From: Phyllobacterium sp. 628
GTDB taxonomy: Bacteria; Pseudomonadota; Alphaproteobacteria; Rhizobiales; Rhizobiaceae
Assembly: GCF_014189505.1 (NCBI RefSeq)
Contig: NZ_CP050300.1
Location: forward strand, 62,001-126,000
Reading direction: 5' to 3'
Length of the DNA stretch: 64,000 bases
Shown one piece after another: positions 19,065 through 28,635 of the stretch; position 1 is the first letter of the stretch, and every line of letters begins with the position of its first letter. The notes under the pieces are model-generated. The model saw nothing but the letters and a program-made list of their open reading frames with translations. It was not told where the DNA came from and did not search any database. A program made the position numbers and the translations under genes.

Positions 19065-22000
19065 TCACTGAGCCGACAGAACTGCCTCAAACGTGTCCTC
19101 CAACACATCAATGAGATAATCCGCATTTTCCCGGCTGAAGATCATGGGCGGACGCAGTTTCAGGATATTGTCGTGCGGTCCCTCGGTACCCATGAGGATA
19201 CCGCGTTGCTTTGCACCATTGTTGATTTTACGCGCGATGTCGGTAGCCGGCTGCTTGGTCTTCCGGTCGCTTACAAGTTCGATACCAAGGAACAGACCCT
19301 GCCCACGCACATCACCAATGACATCATAGCGCGCTTTCATCTTCTCAAATCGCGTCAGGAGATAGTTGCCGATGTCCAGTGCATTGCGCCGCAGATTGTC
19401 CCGTTCAATCACGTCGAGCACAGCGAGGCCCACGGCACAGGATACTGGATTGCCGCCAAATGTATTGAAGTATTCCATGCCATTATTGAAGGATGCTGCG
19501 ATCTCGCGCGTCGTCACCACAGCCGCCATTGGATGACCATTACCGATTGGCTTGCCCATAGTGACGATGTCCGGCACCACATCCTGCGTCTCGAACGCCC
19601 ACCAATGGCTGCCGACACGGCCGAAACCCACCTGCACCTCATCGGCTGCACAGATGCCGCCAGCGGCACGGACCATTGCGTAGACCTCTTTCAGATAGCC
19701 GTCCGGCAGGAACACTTGTCCGGCGACACTGGGAATGGACTCCGCCAGAAACAGTCCCGGTGCTTTGCCGGCCTTGCGCATCAATTCAATCTGCTCGGCA
19801 ATATTCTTAGCATAACGTTTGGCAATCTCTTCGCGCGGCCAATCCTCAGGCGCACGGTAACTGTCCGGAATGATCGCCTCATACACATGCGACGGTCTGC
19901 CTTTGCCGCCCTTGCGCTTGTATTTGTAAGGGCTGAGATCAATCAATTCCTGCGTGGTACCGTGATAGGCCCAGTCAAGCACGATGGCCTCTTCGCGCCC
20001 CGTATGGGCGCGCATCATGCGCAGCATCAGACTGTTGGCTTCGCTGCCGGAACAGGCAAATGTTGCAACCGCCAGATCGCCCGGCAGCGTGGCAGTCAAC
20101 CGTTCGGCATAGGTAATGATGTTGTCGTGCAGATAGCGCGTGTTTGTGTTGAGCAATCCGGCCTGCCGCGCCAGTGCATCCACCACATCCGGATGTGCAT
20201 GGCCGAGATGGCAAACATTGTTGAAGCAATCGAGATAGGCCCGTCCGCGATCATCAATCAGCCATGCGCCATCGCCCCGCACAAACTTGATCGGCTCGGA
20301 ATAGGAGATCGAGAGATTCGGCAGAAGCGAGGCTTTGCGTGCTGCAACAATGGCATCCTTGCTGCGACCAGTCTGATGAAACGTCTCAACAGGCAATCCG
20401 GCAAAATGCATTGGATCAGGAAAAAGCTCGGCCCAAACCGGGAGATAACGCTCTTCACCAACGCCCAATATGTCCGTCGCTGACAATGTTGTATCCACGG
20501 ACAATTGCAGATGGAGATGTGGTGCCCAGCCGCCGTTCTCGGCAGGCGCTCCCATCTCACCCACGATGTCACCCGCCTGCAGTTGTTGGCCCGAATGAAG
20601 CCGCCGCATAGCTTCATGCGCCATATGTCCCCAAAGCGTTACGAAGGGCGGACATCCTTCAGGCCTATGCTCAAGTTTGATCAGGCAACCATAGCCAAGC
20701 GGATCGTCTTCAATGACGACTTCTTTGACCGTCGCTGCAATGGGCGTGAAGAGTTTGGTGCCTGCCGGCAGAAACAGATCAAGTCCCAAATGCCGCGTGC
20801 GCCGTTCACCTTTGACAAACCGGGATTCAAACATTGCGCCCGTATAGACAGAGCGCTCTTCGCCCCACGGCCCGATGCCAAGTTCGACATCATTCTTCGC
20901 GCAGTGATCGTCCCACCATTGTGTGGCCTTGTCAGGTTCCCGCGACGCGGAATGCACCGTCATCGGGTTCTCTGGATCATGATAGGGAACCAGTCCCTTG
21001 CTGAGGGTTGCCGGGTGTTTTGCCAGGATCGAAGCAAAGGACCTGTTGTTGTGCTCGATCCATCGCGCAACAGATTTAGCGCCTGTCACCGTGTCAAACC
21101 CGCATGCCTGTCTGAAAATCGCAGTCGCAAAGCCGCGATTGATAGAATCGAGCCTGCGAAGCAGCGCCCAAGCCGGTGCTTCGCTGATTGCAAGATAGGG
21201 GTTGTCGCCGGTCTTTTCCTTGCGCTGCGCCGAGAGAGTGACACTTGTTACCAACCGCATGGCGATCAGATCGAACAGCAGATCGAGTTCCTGCTCGTGC
21301 AGCGGATACTCACCGTGAAACCCAGCCGCGATGCTCGCCGCTGCACCAATAGGGTCTTCCAAATCCAGAATGGAATAGGCGCAGGCAACAGCAACTTCGG
21401 CAATCAGAACGCTGTGCAGCGCATCGCCAAAATCAATCAATCCGGCGACTTGCTTTGGATCATCGGATTTGACCAGTACATTCCAGTCATTGGCGTCATT
21501 ATGAATGATAGCTGCCCGCAACATCGGTAGTCGCGGGGCGACATGAATATCAAACTGGTCGATGAAACGGGTCAGAAGCGCGCGGTCATCGGCACTGTCG
21601 ATGTATTTCAAGCGTTGGCGCGAAAGACCGGCGGACCGGATATCCCAGTCGAATGTCCTGAGTGCTCCGGCATGCATAAAACCCTGCATTGCCTTATCGA
21701 GCCGACCGAGCATCCGGCCCAGATCCTGTAACACCTCCGGCGTACGGTCCCGCTCAGCCAAGGGATCGCCCTCCTGCCAGGAAACCATGCGGATGAAATG
21801 CTGCTCGCCAGTTCCAGATTGAGCCTGCGCCAGAGCCTGCCCTGATCGTGTCCGGCGTAATCTGGGAACAGCCATATCAGGTGCGTTGATCTCGAGATGA
21901 TCGAGCAAAGCCGTTTGAAAATCGCTTTGATCTTTGGGCTCGCTGGAGTTGACTGCCTTCAATATCCACGTGGACCCATCCGCTGCATCGATCTTGAAAT

Positions 22001-22118
22001 TCTGATCGCGCTCGCTGGCAAGAGAACTGATCCGGCCTTCAATGCCAAAATGCTCCCTGGCAATGGAAAGTGCTTCCGCATTCGAAAATGACGGTGCCGG
22101 ATGGGATAGATTGATCAT
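19065..22118 (-). CDS. Kinase / M23 / class III aminotransferase fusion enzyme
   Basis: A 1017-residue three-domain protein. Residues ~15-330 are an APH/choline-kinase-like domain with the catalytic HNDANDWN (H206-N213) and metal-binding DFG (229-231). Residues ~425-550 are an M23 (LytM) domain that keeps the zinc ligands H443, D447 and H536, plus H498. Residues ~590-1015 are a class III PLP aminotransferase with D826 in [10 protein letters not shown] and the PLP lysine K856 in MGKPIGNG. Its closest functional relatives are the phospholyases acting on phosphoethanolamine and phosphohydroxylysine, so a kinase plus phospholyase acting on an amino alcohol is my inference. There is no signal peptide, so the M23 domain is cytosolic and may be structural. 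I start at the ATG at 22118; the 56 residues upstream look non-coding. Confidence 0.88.
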   Translation of the reverse strand: MINLSHPAPSFSNAEALSIAREHFGIEGRISSLASERDQNFKIDAADGSTWILKAVNSSEPKDQSDFQTALLDHLEINAPDMAVPRLRRTRSGQALAQAQSGTGEQHFIRMVSWQEGDPLAERDRTPEVLQDLGRMLGRLDKAMQGFMHAGALRTFDWDIRSAGLSRQRLKYIDSADDRALLTRFIDQFDIHVAPRLPMLRAAIIHNDANDWNVLVKSDDPKQVAGLIDFGDALHSVLIAEVAVACAYSILDLEDPIGAAASIAAGFHGEYPLHEQELDLLFDLIAMRLVTSVTLSAQRKEKTGDNPYLAISEAPAWALLRRLDSINRGFATAIFRQACGFDTVTGAKSVARWIEHNNRSFASILAKHPATLSKGLVPYHDPENPMTVHSASREPDKATQWWDDHCAKNDVELGIGPWGEERSVYTGAMFESRFVKGERRTRHLGLDLFLPAGTKLFTPIAATVKEVVIEDDPLGYGCLIKLEHRPEGCPPFVTLWGHMAHEAMRRLHSGQQLQAGDIVGEMGAPAENGGWAPHLHLQLSVDTTLSATDILGVGEERYLPVWAELFPDPMHFAGLPVETFHQTGRSKDAIVAARKASLLPNLSISYSEPIKFVRGDGAWLIDDRGRAYLDCFNNVCHLGHAHPDVVDALARQAGLLNTNTRYLHDNIITYAERLTATLPGDLAVATFACSGSEANSLMLRMMRAHTGREEAIVLDWAYHGTTQELIDLSPYKYKRKGGKGRPSHVYEAIIPDSYRAPEDWPREEIAKRYAKNIAEQIELMRKAGKAPGLFLAESIPSVAGQVFLPDGYLKEVYAMVRAAGGICAADEVQVGFGRVGSHWWAFETQDVVPDIVTMGKPIGNGHPMAAVVTTREIAASFNNGMEYFNTFGGNPVSCAVGLAVLDVIERDNLRRNALDIGNYLLTRFEKMKARYDVIGDVRGQGLFLGIELVSDRKTKQPATDIARKINNGAKQRGILMGTEGPHDNILKLRPPMIFSRENADYLIDVLEDTFEAVLSAQ

Positions 22119-22237
22119 GCAACAGCTCCTTTTGTTGGAGCTTGGCATGAGCTCAAAAATCGGGCATCCGTTAATCTGCCGGTTTGGCCGTCGTAAAGAC
22201 GGCTTTAACCGGCATTTTGCCGGGGAGAGAGCGGGCG

Positions 22238-22700
22238 ATGAAAGAACTGGATGAAAAAGACCGGAACATTTTGAGCATCCTTTCACGGGATGCCAAGATT
22301 CCCGCTCAAAACCCTCGCCGGAAAGATCGGTCTATCCCGCAGCGCGACCAGTGAGCGCATTCTTTTTCTCGAACGGTCGGGTGTCATTCGCGGCTATCGC
22401 GCCGATATCGGCCAGCTGAATGAAGGACTCATTTGTGCGTTTTTGCTTATCAGTCTCGTACGCACTCCGTCGCTTGGCGTGCTGGATAAGCTCGCCGCCT
22501 ATCCTGAAGTCAGGCGCGTCTCTTCGGTCAGCGGACAGCTCGATCTCATCGTCGAGGTTGAGGTGCCATCAATCAATCATCTCAATACGATCCGCAACAA
22601 GGTAGCGACACTGCCGGAAGTGGACGATGTCACAACATCAATCATCCTGCGCCGCGATATCGACCGGCTTGCCGGCGAAACGGGTATGGAGGCCGGATAA
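22238..22700 (+). pseudogene. Lrp/AsnC family regulator, frameshifted
   Basis: From an ATG at 22238 with GGGGAGAGAG upstream, the frame reads MKELDEKDRNILSILSRDAKIP, the typical AsnC N-terminus. It then leaves frame at 22299-22300; LKTLAGKIGLSRSATSERI, the recognition helix, continues in the next frame. Removing one T (ATTCCC to ATCCC) restores a continuous protein of about 153 residues with the HTH and a C-terminal RAM domain (GQLDLIVEVEVPSINHLNTI). It is divergent from the aminotransferase fusion, 119 bases apart, the usual arrangement for its own activator. As it stands the encoded protein would lack its DNA-binding helix. Confidence 0.82.
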
Positions 22701-22704
22701 ACCG

Positions 22705-23094
22705 TTACTTCGCTGCCTTGCGCATAAGCAAAGTTTGAAGCCGTCGCCATAGTCTTGCAAAGCCCGGTTCATCGAGATCAGAGATCGGCAGATAATCACC
22801 CTTTCTCTTGCTCAGCCAGTTGAGGTCTGTCTTGCCGGCAAGATGCAGATAGGCAACCGCGTCAGCAAACAGCCGCGTACGAAGATGCCGGGCCTCAAGA
22901 TGAAACCCGCGCGTGCCCTTCAGTCCGGACATGAAAGCCGCCCGTTCGGGCTGATCCACATAGGAGCGCACAAAATAGGAAAACGACCCGTCTGAAAACG
23001 TATAGACATCGTACTCGTAATAATAGTCGTAAGACCCATCAGCCTCTGGGTCTGAGGCGTCGATATGGTGCGAGACTTCAACATTCATCGGCAT
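22705..23094 (-). CDS. Hypothetical protein
   Basis: A 129-residue acidic protein, not recognised. The N-terminal half is rich in Asp, Tyr and Ser (YDYYYEYDVYTFSDGSFSYFVRSY) and looks like beta strands; the C-terminal half is basic and helical (LNWLSKRKGDYLPIS, LWRRLQTLLMRKAAK). There is no signal peptide or membrane segment. It converges on the Lrp gene with a four-base gap. Codon use resembles its neighbours, which supports a real gene, but no function can be given. Confidence 0.6.
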   Translation of the reverse strand: MPMNVEVSHHIDASDPEADGSYDYYYEYDVYTFSDGSFSYFVRSYVDQPERAAFMSGLKGTRGFHLEARHLRTRLFADAVAYLHLAGKTDLNWLSKRKGDYLPISDLDEPGFARLWRRLQTLLMRKAAK

Positions 23095-23285
23095 AGGGCT
23101 TGAATACTATGAGACGGCGCTTTTCACAACGACCGCTGCACACACGGGATGAGCCAAAATTCGCCGCTTTCCGATTGAAAGCTGACTGAAAGGTTCGCTC
23201 GTCTAGAGTGTTCAGGCATCCACAAAAAACACATTCAAATGTGACAAGAATTCAGGATGCGGGAAACCAAATCAAGGACGGAACA

Positions 23286-24302
23286 ATGACCCTTTCACGC
23301 TCGCTTTTTCACACAGCTTCTTTTGCTCTTCTCATGGCCTCCAGCGCTTTTGGCGGCATCTCCCCGGCCCACGCGGATGACAAAGTAACAATCATGGTCG
23401 GCGGCTATGAAAAGCATATCTATTTGCCCGCAAAACTCGCCGAAGCTCTCGGTTATTTCAAGGATGAGGGCCTTGAGGTTGAACTGCTCAATGAGCCGGC
23501 TGGCGTTGACGCTGAAAACCAGTTGCTGGCTGGCGCCGTTCAAGGTGTTGTCGGCTTCTACGATCATTGCATTGACCTTCAGGCCAAGGGAAAGCTCATT
23601 GAATCGATCGTTCAGTTCAGTCAGGCGCCGGGCGAAGTAGAGCTGGTTTCCACAAAACATCCCCAGATCAAGTCAGCTGCGGATTTCAAAGGCATGAGCT
23701 TGGGTGTTACCGGGCTTGGCTCCTCCACCAATTTCCTCACGCAATACCTGGCGTTTAAAAGTGGCTTGCAGCCTGGTGAATTTACATCGGTGCCTGTTGG
23801 TGCCGGAGCAACCTTCATCGCCGCTATGCAACAGGACAAGATCCAGGCAGGTATGACAACCGAACCAACGATCTCGCGTATGCTCAAAACTAAGGAAGCA
23901 AGCGTATTGATCGATATGCGAACAGTTGAGAGCACGCGTGCTGCACTCGGCGGTACTTATCCTGCGGCATCCCTCTACATGGAAACATCATGGGTTGAAG
24001 CACATAAGGCAACGACGCAGAAACTTGCCAACGCCTTCGTCAAGACTTTGAAGTACATCAACACCCACAGTGCGGATGATATTGCTGACAAAATGCCAAA
24101 GGATTTTTACGTTGGCGATAAGGAAGGCTATGTGAAAGCACTCGCCGACGGCAAAGGCATGTTTACTGCTGACGGCGTGATGCCGGAAGACGGACCGCAG
24201 ACCGTACTGAATGTGCTGTCCAGCTTCTCCAAGAATGTCAAAGGCAAGCAGATTGATCTTTCAAAGACTTACACTTCCGAATTTGTAAAAGCTGCCAAAT
24301 AA
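23286..24302 (+). CDS. ABC transporter substrate-binding protein (NMT1/THI5/SsuA-like)
   Basis: A 338-residue periplasmic binding protein with a signal peptide (residues 1-28, ending SPAHA) and an NMT1-like two-lobe fold: VTIMVGGYEKHIYLPAKLAEALGYFKDEGLEVEL is the family N-terminus, followed by GLGSSTNFLTQYLAF and MTTEPTISRML. The family carries taurine, alkanesulfonates, nitrate, thiamine precursors or aromatic acids, so the ligand is open. The ATG at 23286 has GGACGGAAC upstream. The ATPase and permease genes follow after a strong hairpin. Confidence 0.9.
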   Translation: MTLSRSLFHTASFALLMASSAFGGISPAHADDKVTIMVGGYEKHIYLPAKLAEALGYFKDEGLEVELLNEPAGVDAENQLLAGAVQGVVGFYDHCIDLQAKGKLIESIVQFSQAPGEVELVSTKHPQIKSAADFKGMSLGVTGLGSSTNFLTQYLAFKSGLQPGEFTSVPVGAGATFIAAMQQDKIQAGMTTEPTISRMLKTKEASVLIDMRTVESTRAALGGTYPAASLYMETSWVEAHKATTQKLANAFVKTLKYINTHSADDIADKMPKDFYVGDKEGYVKALADGKGMFTADGVMPEDGPQTVLNVLSSFSKNVKGKQIDLSKTYTSEFVKAAK

Positions 24303-24314
24303 TTTTTCCGGTCC

Positions 24315-24347
24315 TATTGCTTCCAGTCTCGGTGACTGGAAGCAATA
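24315..24347. repeat. Perfect 14-base-pair hairpin between binding-protein and ATPase genes
   Basis: TATTGCTTCCAGTC at 24315-24328 and its exact complement at 24334-24347 flank a five-base loop. There is no T-run, so it is more likely an mRNA-stabilising or partial-attenuation element that keeps the binding protein more abundant than the ATPase and permease than a full terminator. Confidence 0.7.
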
Positions 24348-24407
24348 TCCTTTGGTATCGGGCATTGCGTGCACGCCCGTTATTCAGCACGCGTCAGGTA
24401 TTTTGCC

Positions 24408-25226
24408 ATGCAACAAAATCCATCTCAGGCTCCAGCCATTGAGCTGATCAATGTCAGCCGCCGCTTCGTCTCGCCAACGGGCAAGTCTCTTACCGCCTTG
24501 CGCGATTTCAACATGACTGTTGAACCCGGCGAATTCGTCGCCGTCGTCGGCCCCACCGGTTGCGGCAAGTCCACAACCCTCAACCTTGTCACAGGCCTCG
24601 CCAAGCCAAGCGCCGGTGAAGTGCGTCTCATGGGCGGCCCGGTCAACGGTATCGATCCCCGGGTTGGATTTGTCTTCCAGACAGACGCCCTGTTCCCTTG
24701 GCGCAATGTCATCGACAATGTCATGGCCGGGCCACTCTTCCGCGGAAAATCTGCAGCAGAAGCCCAGCGGACAGCCAAGGATTGGCTCGCCCGGGTTGGG
24801 CTGTCCCGCTTTGAGCAGCATTATCCGCATCAGCTGTCAGGCGGCATGCGCAAGCGTGTTTCGCTCGCCCAGACGTTCATCAACGAACCCGAAATCCTGT
24901 TGATGGATGAACCGTTCTCGGCGCTGGACGTCCAGACCCGTACGGTCATGCATGAGGAACTTCTGCGTCTTTGGGCGGAGCGCAAGGCTTCGGTTGTGTT
25001 TGTCACCCACGATCTTGAGGAAGCGGTTGCGCTCGCCGACAAGGTCTATGTGCTGACCGCCGGACCGGCAACGGTGAAATCAGTTTATCCCATCGACCTG
25101 CCACGGCCGCGTGTCGTTGCCGACATCCGCTACGAGCCCCGCTTCATCGAATATTGCCGCACGATCTGGGAGGATCTGCGCGACGAAGTGGAAACGAGTT
25201 ATCGCCGCGCCAGCCAGGCAGCCTGA
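24408..25226 (+). CDS. ABC transporter ATP-binding protein (SsuB/TauB-like)
   Basis: A 272-residue ATPase with Walker A GPTGCGKST, Q-loop VFQTDALFPWRN, signature LSGGMRKRVSLAQ, Walker B ILLMDEPFSALD and the H-loop His in VFVTHDLEEAV. The LFPWRN and LEEAVALAD segments are typical of the nitrate/sulfonate/taurine (CysA-like) subfamily. It starts at the ATG at 24408 and is followed 15 bases later by its permease. Confidence 0.92.
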   Translation: MQQNPSQAPAIELINVSRRFVSPTGKSLTALRDFNMTVEPGEFVAVVGPTGCGKSTTLNLVTGLAKPSAGEVRLMGGPVNGIDPRVGFVFQTDALFPWRNVIDNVMAGPLFRGKSAAEAQRTAKDWLARVGLSRFEQHYPHQLSGGMRKRVSLAQTFINEPEILLMDEPFSALDVQTRTVMHEELLRLWAERKASVVFVTHDLEEAVALADKVYVLTAGPATVKSVYPIDLPRPRVVADIRYEPRFIEYCRTIWEDLRDEVETSYRRASQAA

Positions 25227-25241
25227 ATCGGAGGAGACATT

Positions 25242-26120
25242 ATGACAGATACCCCCCTCGACAGCACCGCGCCCATTTTCCGCGCCGGAACGTCCGATGC
25301 CGAAATCGAAGCGGCTGCATTCAAAGTCATTCAGCGCCGCAAACGCGCAGTTTTCTTCTGGCAGATCGTTATTCTGGTTGGCATTCTCGGCATATGGGAA
25401 CTGGCTTCCAATCAGCTTTGGATAGACCCGTTTTTCTACTCCAGCCCAAGCGGCATCATTGCACGCCTGTATGAATGGATAACCGAGGGAACCGCCGAAG
25501 GCTCGCTCTGGTTCAATCTTTGGGTAACGATGGAAGAGGCCCTGATCGGCTTCGTCACCGGCTCGGTCGCCGGTGTGCTGGTTGGCATCGGTCTCGGCCG
25601 TAACCAGTTCCTGTCGGATATCTTTTCGGTTTACATCAAGGCGATCAATTCGATCCCGCGTGTCGTTCTGGCGCCGATCTTCATCATGATCATGGGCCTC
25701 GGGCTGGCATCCAAAGTCGCTCTGGCCTTCATCATGGTGTTTTTCGTGGTGTTCGCCAACGCCTTTCAGGGCGTACGGGAAGCCGACCGCAACATGATCG
25801 CCAATGCCAGAATTCTTGGTGCGTCCAACTGGCAGGTGACGCGGACGGTGATCGTCCCGTCTGCCATGAGCTGGATTTTTGCGAGCCTGCATGTGAGCTT
25901 CGGCTTTGCCATCATCGGCGCCATTGTCGGCGAGTTCGTCGGCGCACGTTTCGGCATCGGCCAGCTCATTTCCATCGCCAAGGGCACGTTTGACGCCGCT
26001 GGCATGTATGCAGCCATCATTCTTGTGATGATTGTGACCCTTATCGCCGAGGTTATCATGACGCTGATTGAAAACCGGCTGGCCAAATGGCGGCCGCAAC
26101 AACAGAACGACATGCAATAG
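25242..26120 (+). CDS. ABC transporter permease (SsuC/TauC-like)
   Basis: A 292-residue BPD_transp_1 permease with about six membrane segments. The EAA loop is visible as READRNMIANARILGASNWQV. GGAG is placed before the ATG. It completes the importer begun at 23286. The operon ends at the hairpin at 26131, shared with the convergent sensor kinase gene. Confidence 0.92.
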   Translation: MTDTPLDSTAPIFRAGTSDAEIEAAAFKVIQRRKRAVFFWQIVILVGILGIWELASNQLWIDPFFYSSPSGIIARLYEWITEGTAEGSLWFNLWVTMEEALIGFVTGSVAGVLVGIGLGRNQFLSDIFSVYIKAINSIPRVVLAPIFIMIMGLGLASKVALAFIMVFFVVFANAFQGVREADRNMIANARILGASNWQVTRTVIVPSAMSWIFASLHVSFGFAIIGAIVGEFVGARFGIGQLISIAKGTFDAAGMYAAIILVMIVTLIAEVIMTLIENRLAKWRPQQQNDMQ

Positions 26121-26130
26121 ACTGACAATC

Positions 26131-26155
26131 AGGCCGGAGCGATCCGGCCTTTTTC
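26131..26155. terminator. Terminator between permease and convergent sensor kinase
   Basis: AGGCCGGA at 26131-26138 pairs with TCCGGCCT at 26143-26150 around a GCGA tetraloop, followed by TTTTTC on the plus strand. It ends the ABC operon and overlaps the very end of the kinase gene. Confidence 0.85.
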
Positions 26156-27566
26156 ATGCGGCTGGCAGTTTGACCTCAACATTCAAGCCCCCACTGACGG
26201 GCGTTGTCAAAGCAACGGTTCCTCCCGCTCGCTCTACGACTTCTTTGACAATCGCCAGCCCCAACCCGCTGCCCTCGGCTTGCGTGCCAATAATGCGATA
26301 GAAGCGCTCGAGTACCTGCTCTTTTTCCTGATCCGGAATACCCGGTCCATTGTCCTCGACACGCAGCAATACCCATGCGCCGTGTCTGGAAACACTCACC
26401 GTGACTGTTCCACCGGGCAGCGTATAACGGAGTGCATTGTCAACAAGATTGACGATCATTTCGGACAGCATGGGACCATCACCTTCAACACGGCATGGCT
26501 CATCCACATCGAGCCCGAGATCAATCTGTCGTTGCAACGCCGTTTCCGTAAAGGTCTCAAGAACCTGCCGCGCAGCAGCAGCCAGATCGATCTTGTCATG
26601 CCGTGGCCGGCGGCTGCCGGGTTCGGCACGGGACAAGGTCAGAAGCTGGCTTGCCAGCCGCGTCAATTGCTGGGTGCTTGTACGCAACGCCTGCAATGCC
26701 TCGTTTCGGCTGTTACTATCCTGTTCACGCGCTGCAACGCTTGCCTGCGTTGCGACCAGCGTCAAAGGAGTGCGCAATTGATGGGCCGCATTGGCAACAA
26801 AGCGCCTTTGTGCCGCCATCTGGCTCTGCACCCGCTCCATGTAATCGTTGAGTGCATGCACTAGGGGACGCAGCTCACTTTGCACATTCTCCGGAGAAAA
26901 AGGATCAAGTTTTTCCCGTCCCTGTTCGCGCACGGCATCGCGCAAACGCAGCACCGGAGCGAGCCCGCGCTGCAGACCGACAATGGCAACAAAGCCCGTG
27001 ACCAGAACGAGCAGAAGTTGTTTTGTAAAATCTGAAAGCCATAATCTCTGCCGCATTGCCTTTTCGTTGTTCAATGTCACGGCAACAGACACCGAAATTT
27101 CCGCATCTTTGGCTAGACCCACCACCGGGTGATTAAGCGTCATGACACGCACAGGATCGCCGCGAAAATTGAGATCCTCTGCCGATTGATCTTTCTTGGT
27201 CTCCGGCAAATCGGCAACGCCGGAAACAAGGCTGCCCCATGCCGTGATCACACGGTAAAAAACCCGGTCACCATGGCCAGTATCAAACATTTCGAGTGCT
27301 GCTGGAGGAATATCAACCTGGATGGTCCCATTGGCATCCACCATCACCGCTTCAGCAATGGTACGGGCGGAGGCGAGCAGCATCTGGTCGTTGATAAGAT
27401 CGGCTGTCGTATCGGCGGATTGAAAACTCAGCAGCAGGTTGACGCAAATCACCCCGATCAGTGGAAGAATGATCCAGACGAGAAGCTGAACCCGCAGACT
27501 TTCTCTCAATCGCTTCCAGAGGCGAGCCAAGTTTGAACGTGGCAGAGTGGTATTGTCATTCGCCAT
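26154..27566 (-). CDS. Sensor histidine kinase (TctE/QseC-like)
   Basis: A 470-residue inner-membrane kinase. The first helix is near residues 25-45 (VQLLVWIILPLIGVICV) and the second near 170-190 (LLLVLVTGFVAIVGL), enclosing a periplasmic 2CSK_N-type sensor. HAMP follows, then the H-box FVANAAHQLRTPL (H phosphoacceptor), N-box MIVNLVDNALRYT, and G-boxes VEDNGPGIP and GSGLGLAIV. It overlaps the end of the response regulator gene by 11 bases and is transcribed from it. TctDE-type pairs usually control uptake of organic acids, so the adjacent ABC importer is a possible target (inferred). Confidence 0.9.
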   Translation of the reverse strand: MANDNTTLPRSNLARLWKRLRESLRVQLLVWIILPLIGVICVNLLLSFQSADTTADLINDQMLLASARTIAEAVMVDANGTIQVDIPPAALEMFDTGHGDRVFYRVITAWGSLVSGVADLPETKKDQSAEDLNFRGDPVRVMTLNHPVVGLAKDAEISVSVAVTLNNEKAMRQRLWLSDFTKQLLLVLVTGFVAIVGLQRGLAPVLRLRDAVREQGREKLDPFSPENVQSELRPLVHALNDYMERVQSQMAAQRRFVANAAHQLRTPLTLVATQASVAAREQDSNSRNEALQALRTSTQQLTRLASQLLTLSRAEPGSRRPRHDKIDLAAAARQVLETFTETALQRQIDLGLDVDEPCRVEGDGPMLSEMIVNLVDNALRYTLPGGTVTVSVSRHGAWVLLRVEDNGPGIPDQEKEQVLERFYRIIGTQAEGSGLGLAIVKEVVERAGGTVALTTPVSGGLNVEVKLPAA

Positions 27567-28224
27567 GGCGCAACAAATATCCCAAGCCACGCAAGGTCGC
27601 GATTTTCACCGAGCTTCCCTCGAGTTTCTTGCGTACACGATGAACGTATATTTCTATGGCGCTTGGATCGGCCAGATCATTGAAACCAAACACACTTTCG
27701 GACAGGGTTGCTTTACTGACCGTCGTTCCCGCTTTCACCATCAAATACTCCAGAACAGCATGTTCGCGCGGGGTTAGCGATAACACGCTTCCCGCCAGCG
27801 AAAATTGCCGCGTTCGGCCATCGAACAGCAACTCACCCATCGAAATTTCCGGATTGGCACGATTGTTCCCGCGACGCAGTTGGGCGCGGATGCGGGCCTC
27901 CAGTTCGGCAATTTCAAATGGCTTGGCGAGATAATCGTCAGCCCCTTCGTCCAGTCCGGCGACACGTCCGCCAAGACTGGCATTCGCAGTCAGAATAATA
28001 ACGGGCACGGCGTTTCCGCTTTTGCGCAGCCGCCGAAGCACGGTCATTCCGTCCATTTTCGGCAAGGAAAGATCGAGAATGACGAGCGCATAATCTGCAA
28101 CCTGAAGCGCGTGCTCGGCATCCTCGCCGTCATGCACCGTATCGACAGCATATTGCGCCTGTCGCAGCGCTTTGCCGAGCCAGGATGCAAGTTCACGATT
28201 GTCTTCAACGAGAAGTATCCGCAT
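27556..28224 (-). CDS. OmpR-family response regulator (TctD/QseB-like)
   Basis: A 222-residue regulator. The receiver domain (1-115) has the acidic ED pair, phosphoacceptor Asp in LVILDLSLPKMDG, Thr in ILTAN and Lys in LAKPF. The winged-helix DNA-binding domain (about 125-220) has LTPREHAVLEYLM and VHRVRKKLEG. It is the first gene of the kinase pair and is divergent from the DUF1127 gene. Confidence 0.92.
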   Translation of the reverse strand: MRILLVEDNRELASWLGKALRQAQYAVDTVHDGEDAEHALQVADYALVILDLSLPKMDGMTVLRRLRKSGNAVPVIILTANASLGGRVAGLDEGADDYLAKPFEIAELEARIRAQLRRGNNRANPEISMGELLFDGRTRQFSLAGSVLSLTPREHAVLEYLMVKAGTTVSKATLSESVFGFNDLADPSAIEIYVHRVRKKLEGSSVKIATLRGLGYLLRHGE

Positions 28225-28401
28225 TGACGCAATTTATACTATGGCACCAGCAATTCACCAATGCCGTAACGTGCCGCAAAATCTCAAACTTTAGGAGGAT
28301 CGGGCAATGTCTCCGGTCGAACGTTCTACCGGGTTTGGCGGACAAAAGGCACAATGCAGTCTCTTCACCAAGCATTTGGCGAACAGAGAATGAGAAAAAA
28401 C

Positions 28402-28566
28402 ATGAATATTTATCGCAGTTATATCGCGTGGCGCAATGCGCGTCGCACCATCGAAGAACTCAACCATTTGCCATCGGACCAGCTTGTCGATCTCGGCATA
28501 GATCCCCTGACCGGCGTGCTGGGTATTCCAGTCCGCTCTTTCGGCCGGGCCACCTCCAAACAATAG
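28402..28566 (+). CDS. DUF1127 small protein
   Basis: A 54-residue basic protein with the DUF1127 (YjiS-like) pattern: an amphipathic helix with YIAWRNARRTIEELNHLPSDQLVDLGI. Some Rhizobiales DUF1127 proteins are RNA-binding and affect phosphate and C1 metabolism or sRNA turnover; for this copy nothing is known. Start ATG 28402 is chosen because the family begins just before the YRSYxxW segment; an ATG at 28390 would add four residues. Confidence 0.75.
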   Translation: MNIYRSYIAWRNARRTIEELNHLPSDQLVDLGIDPLTGVLGIPVRSFGRATSKQ

Positions 28567-28590
28567 CCCTGATCATTTCATTGATGTCAG

Positions 28591-28620
28591 AAAAGGCGCC
28601 GCAATCCGTGGCGCCTTTTC
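28591..28620. terminator. Bidirectional terminator between DUF1127 and glxR
   Basis: AAAAGGCGCC at 28591-28600 and GGCGCCTTTT at 28610-28619 form a 10-base stem with A/T tracts on both sides, which suits both convergent genes. Confidence 0.88.
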
Positions 28621-28635
28621 TGTTTCTTCTGACGG

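Noticed and set aside
19173..20483. A 436-codon plus-strand open frame
   Set aside because: Antisense to the aminotransferase part of the fusion enzyme, which has an intact PLP site; no motif in the antisense product.
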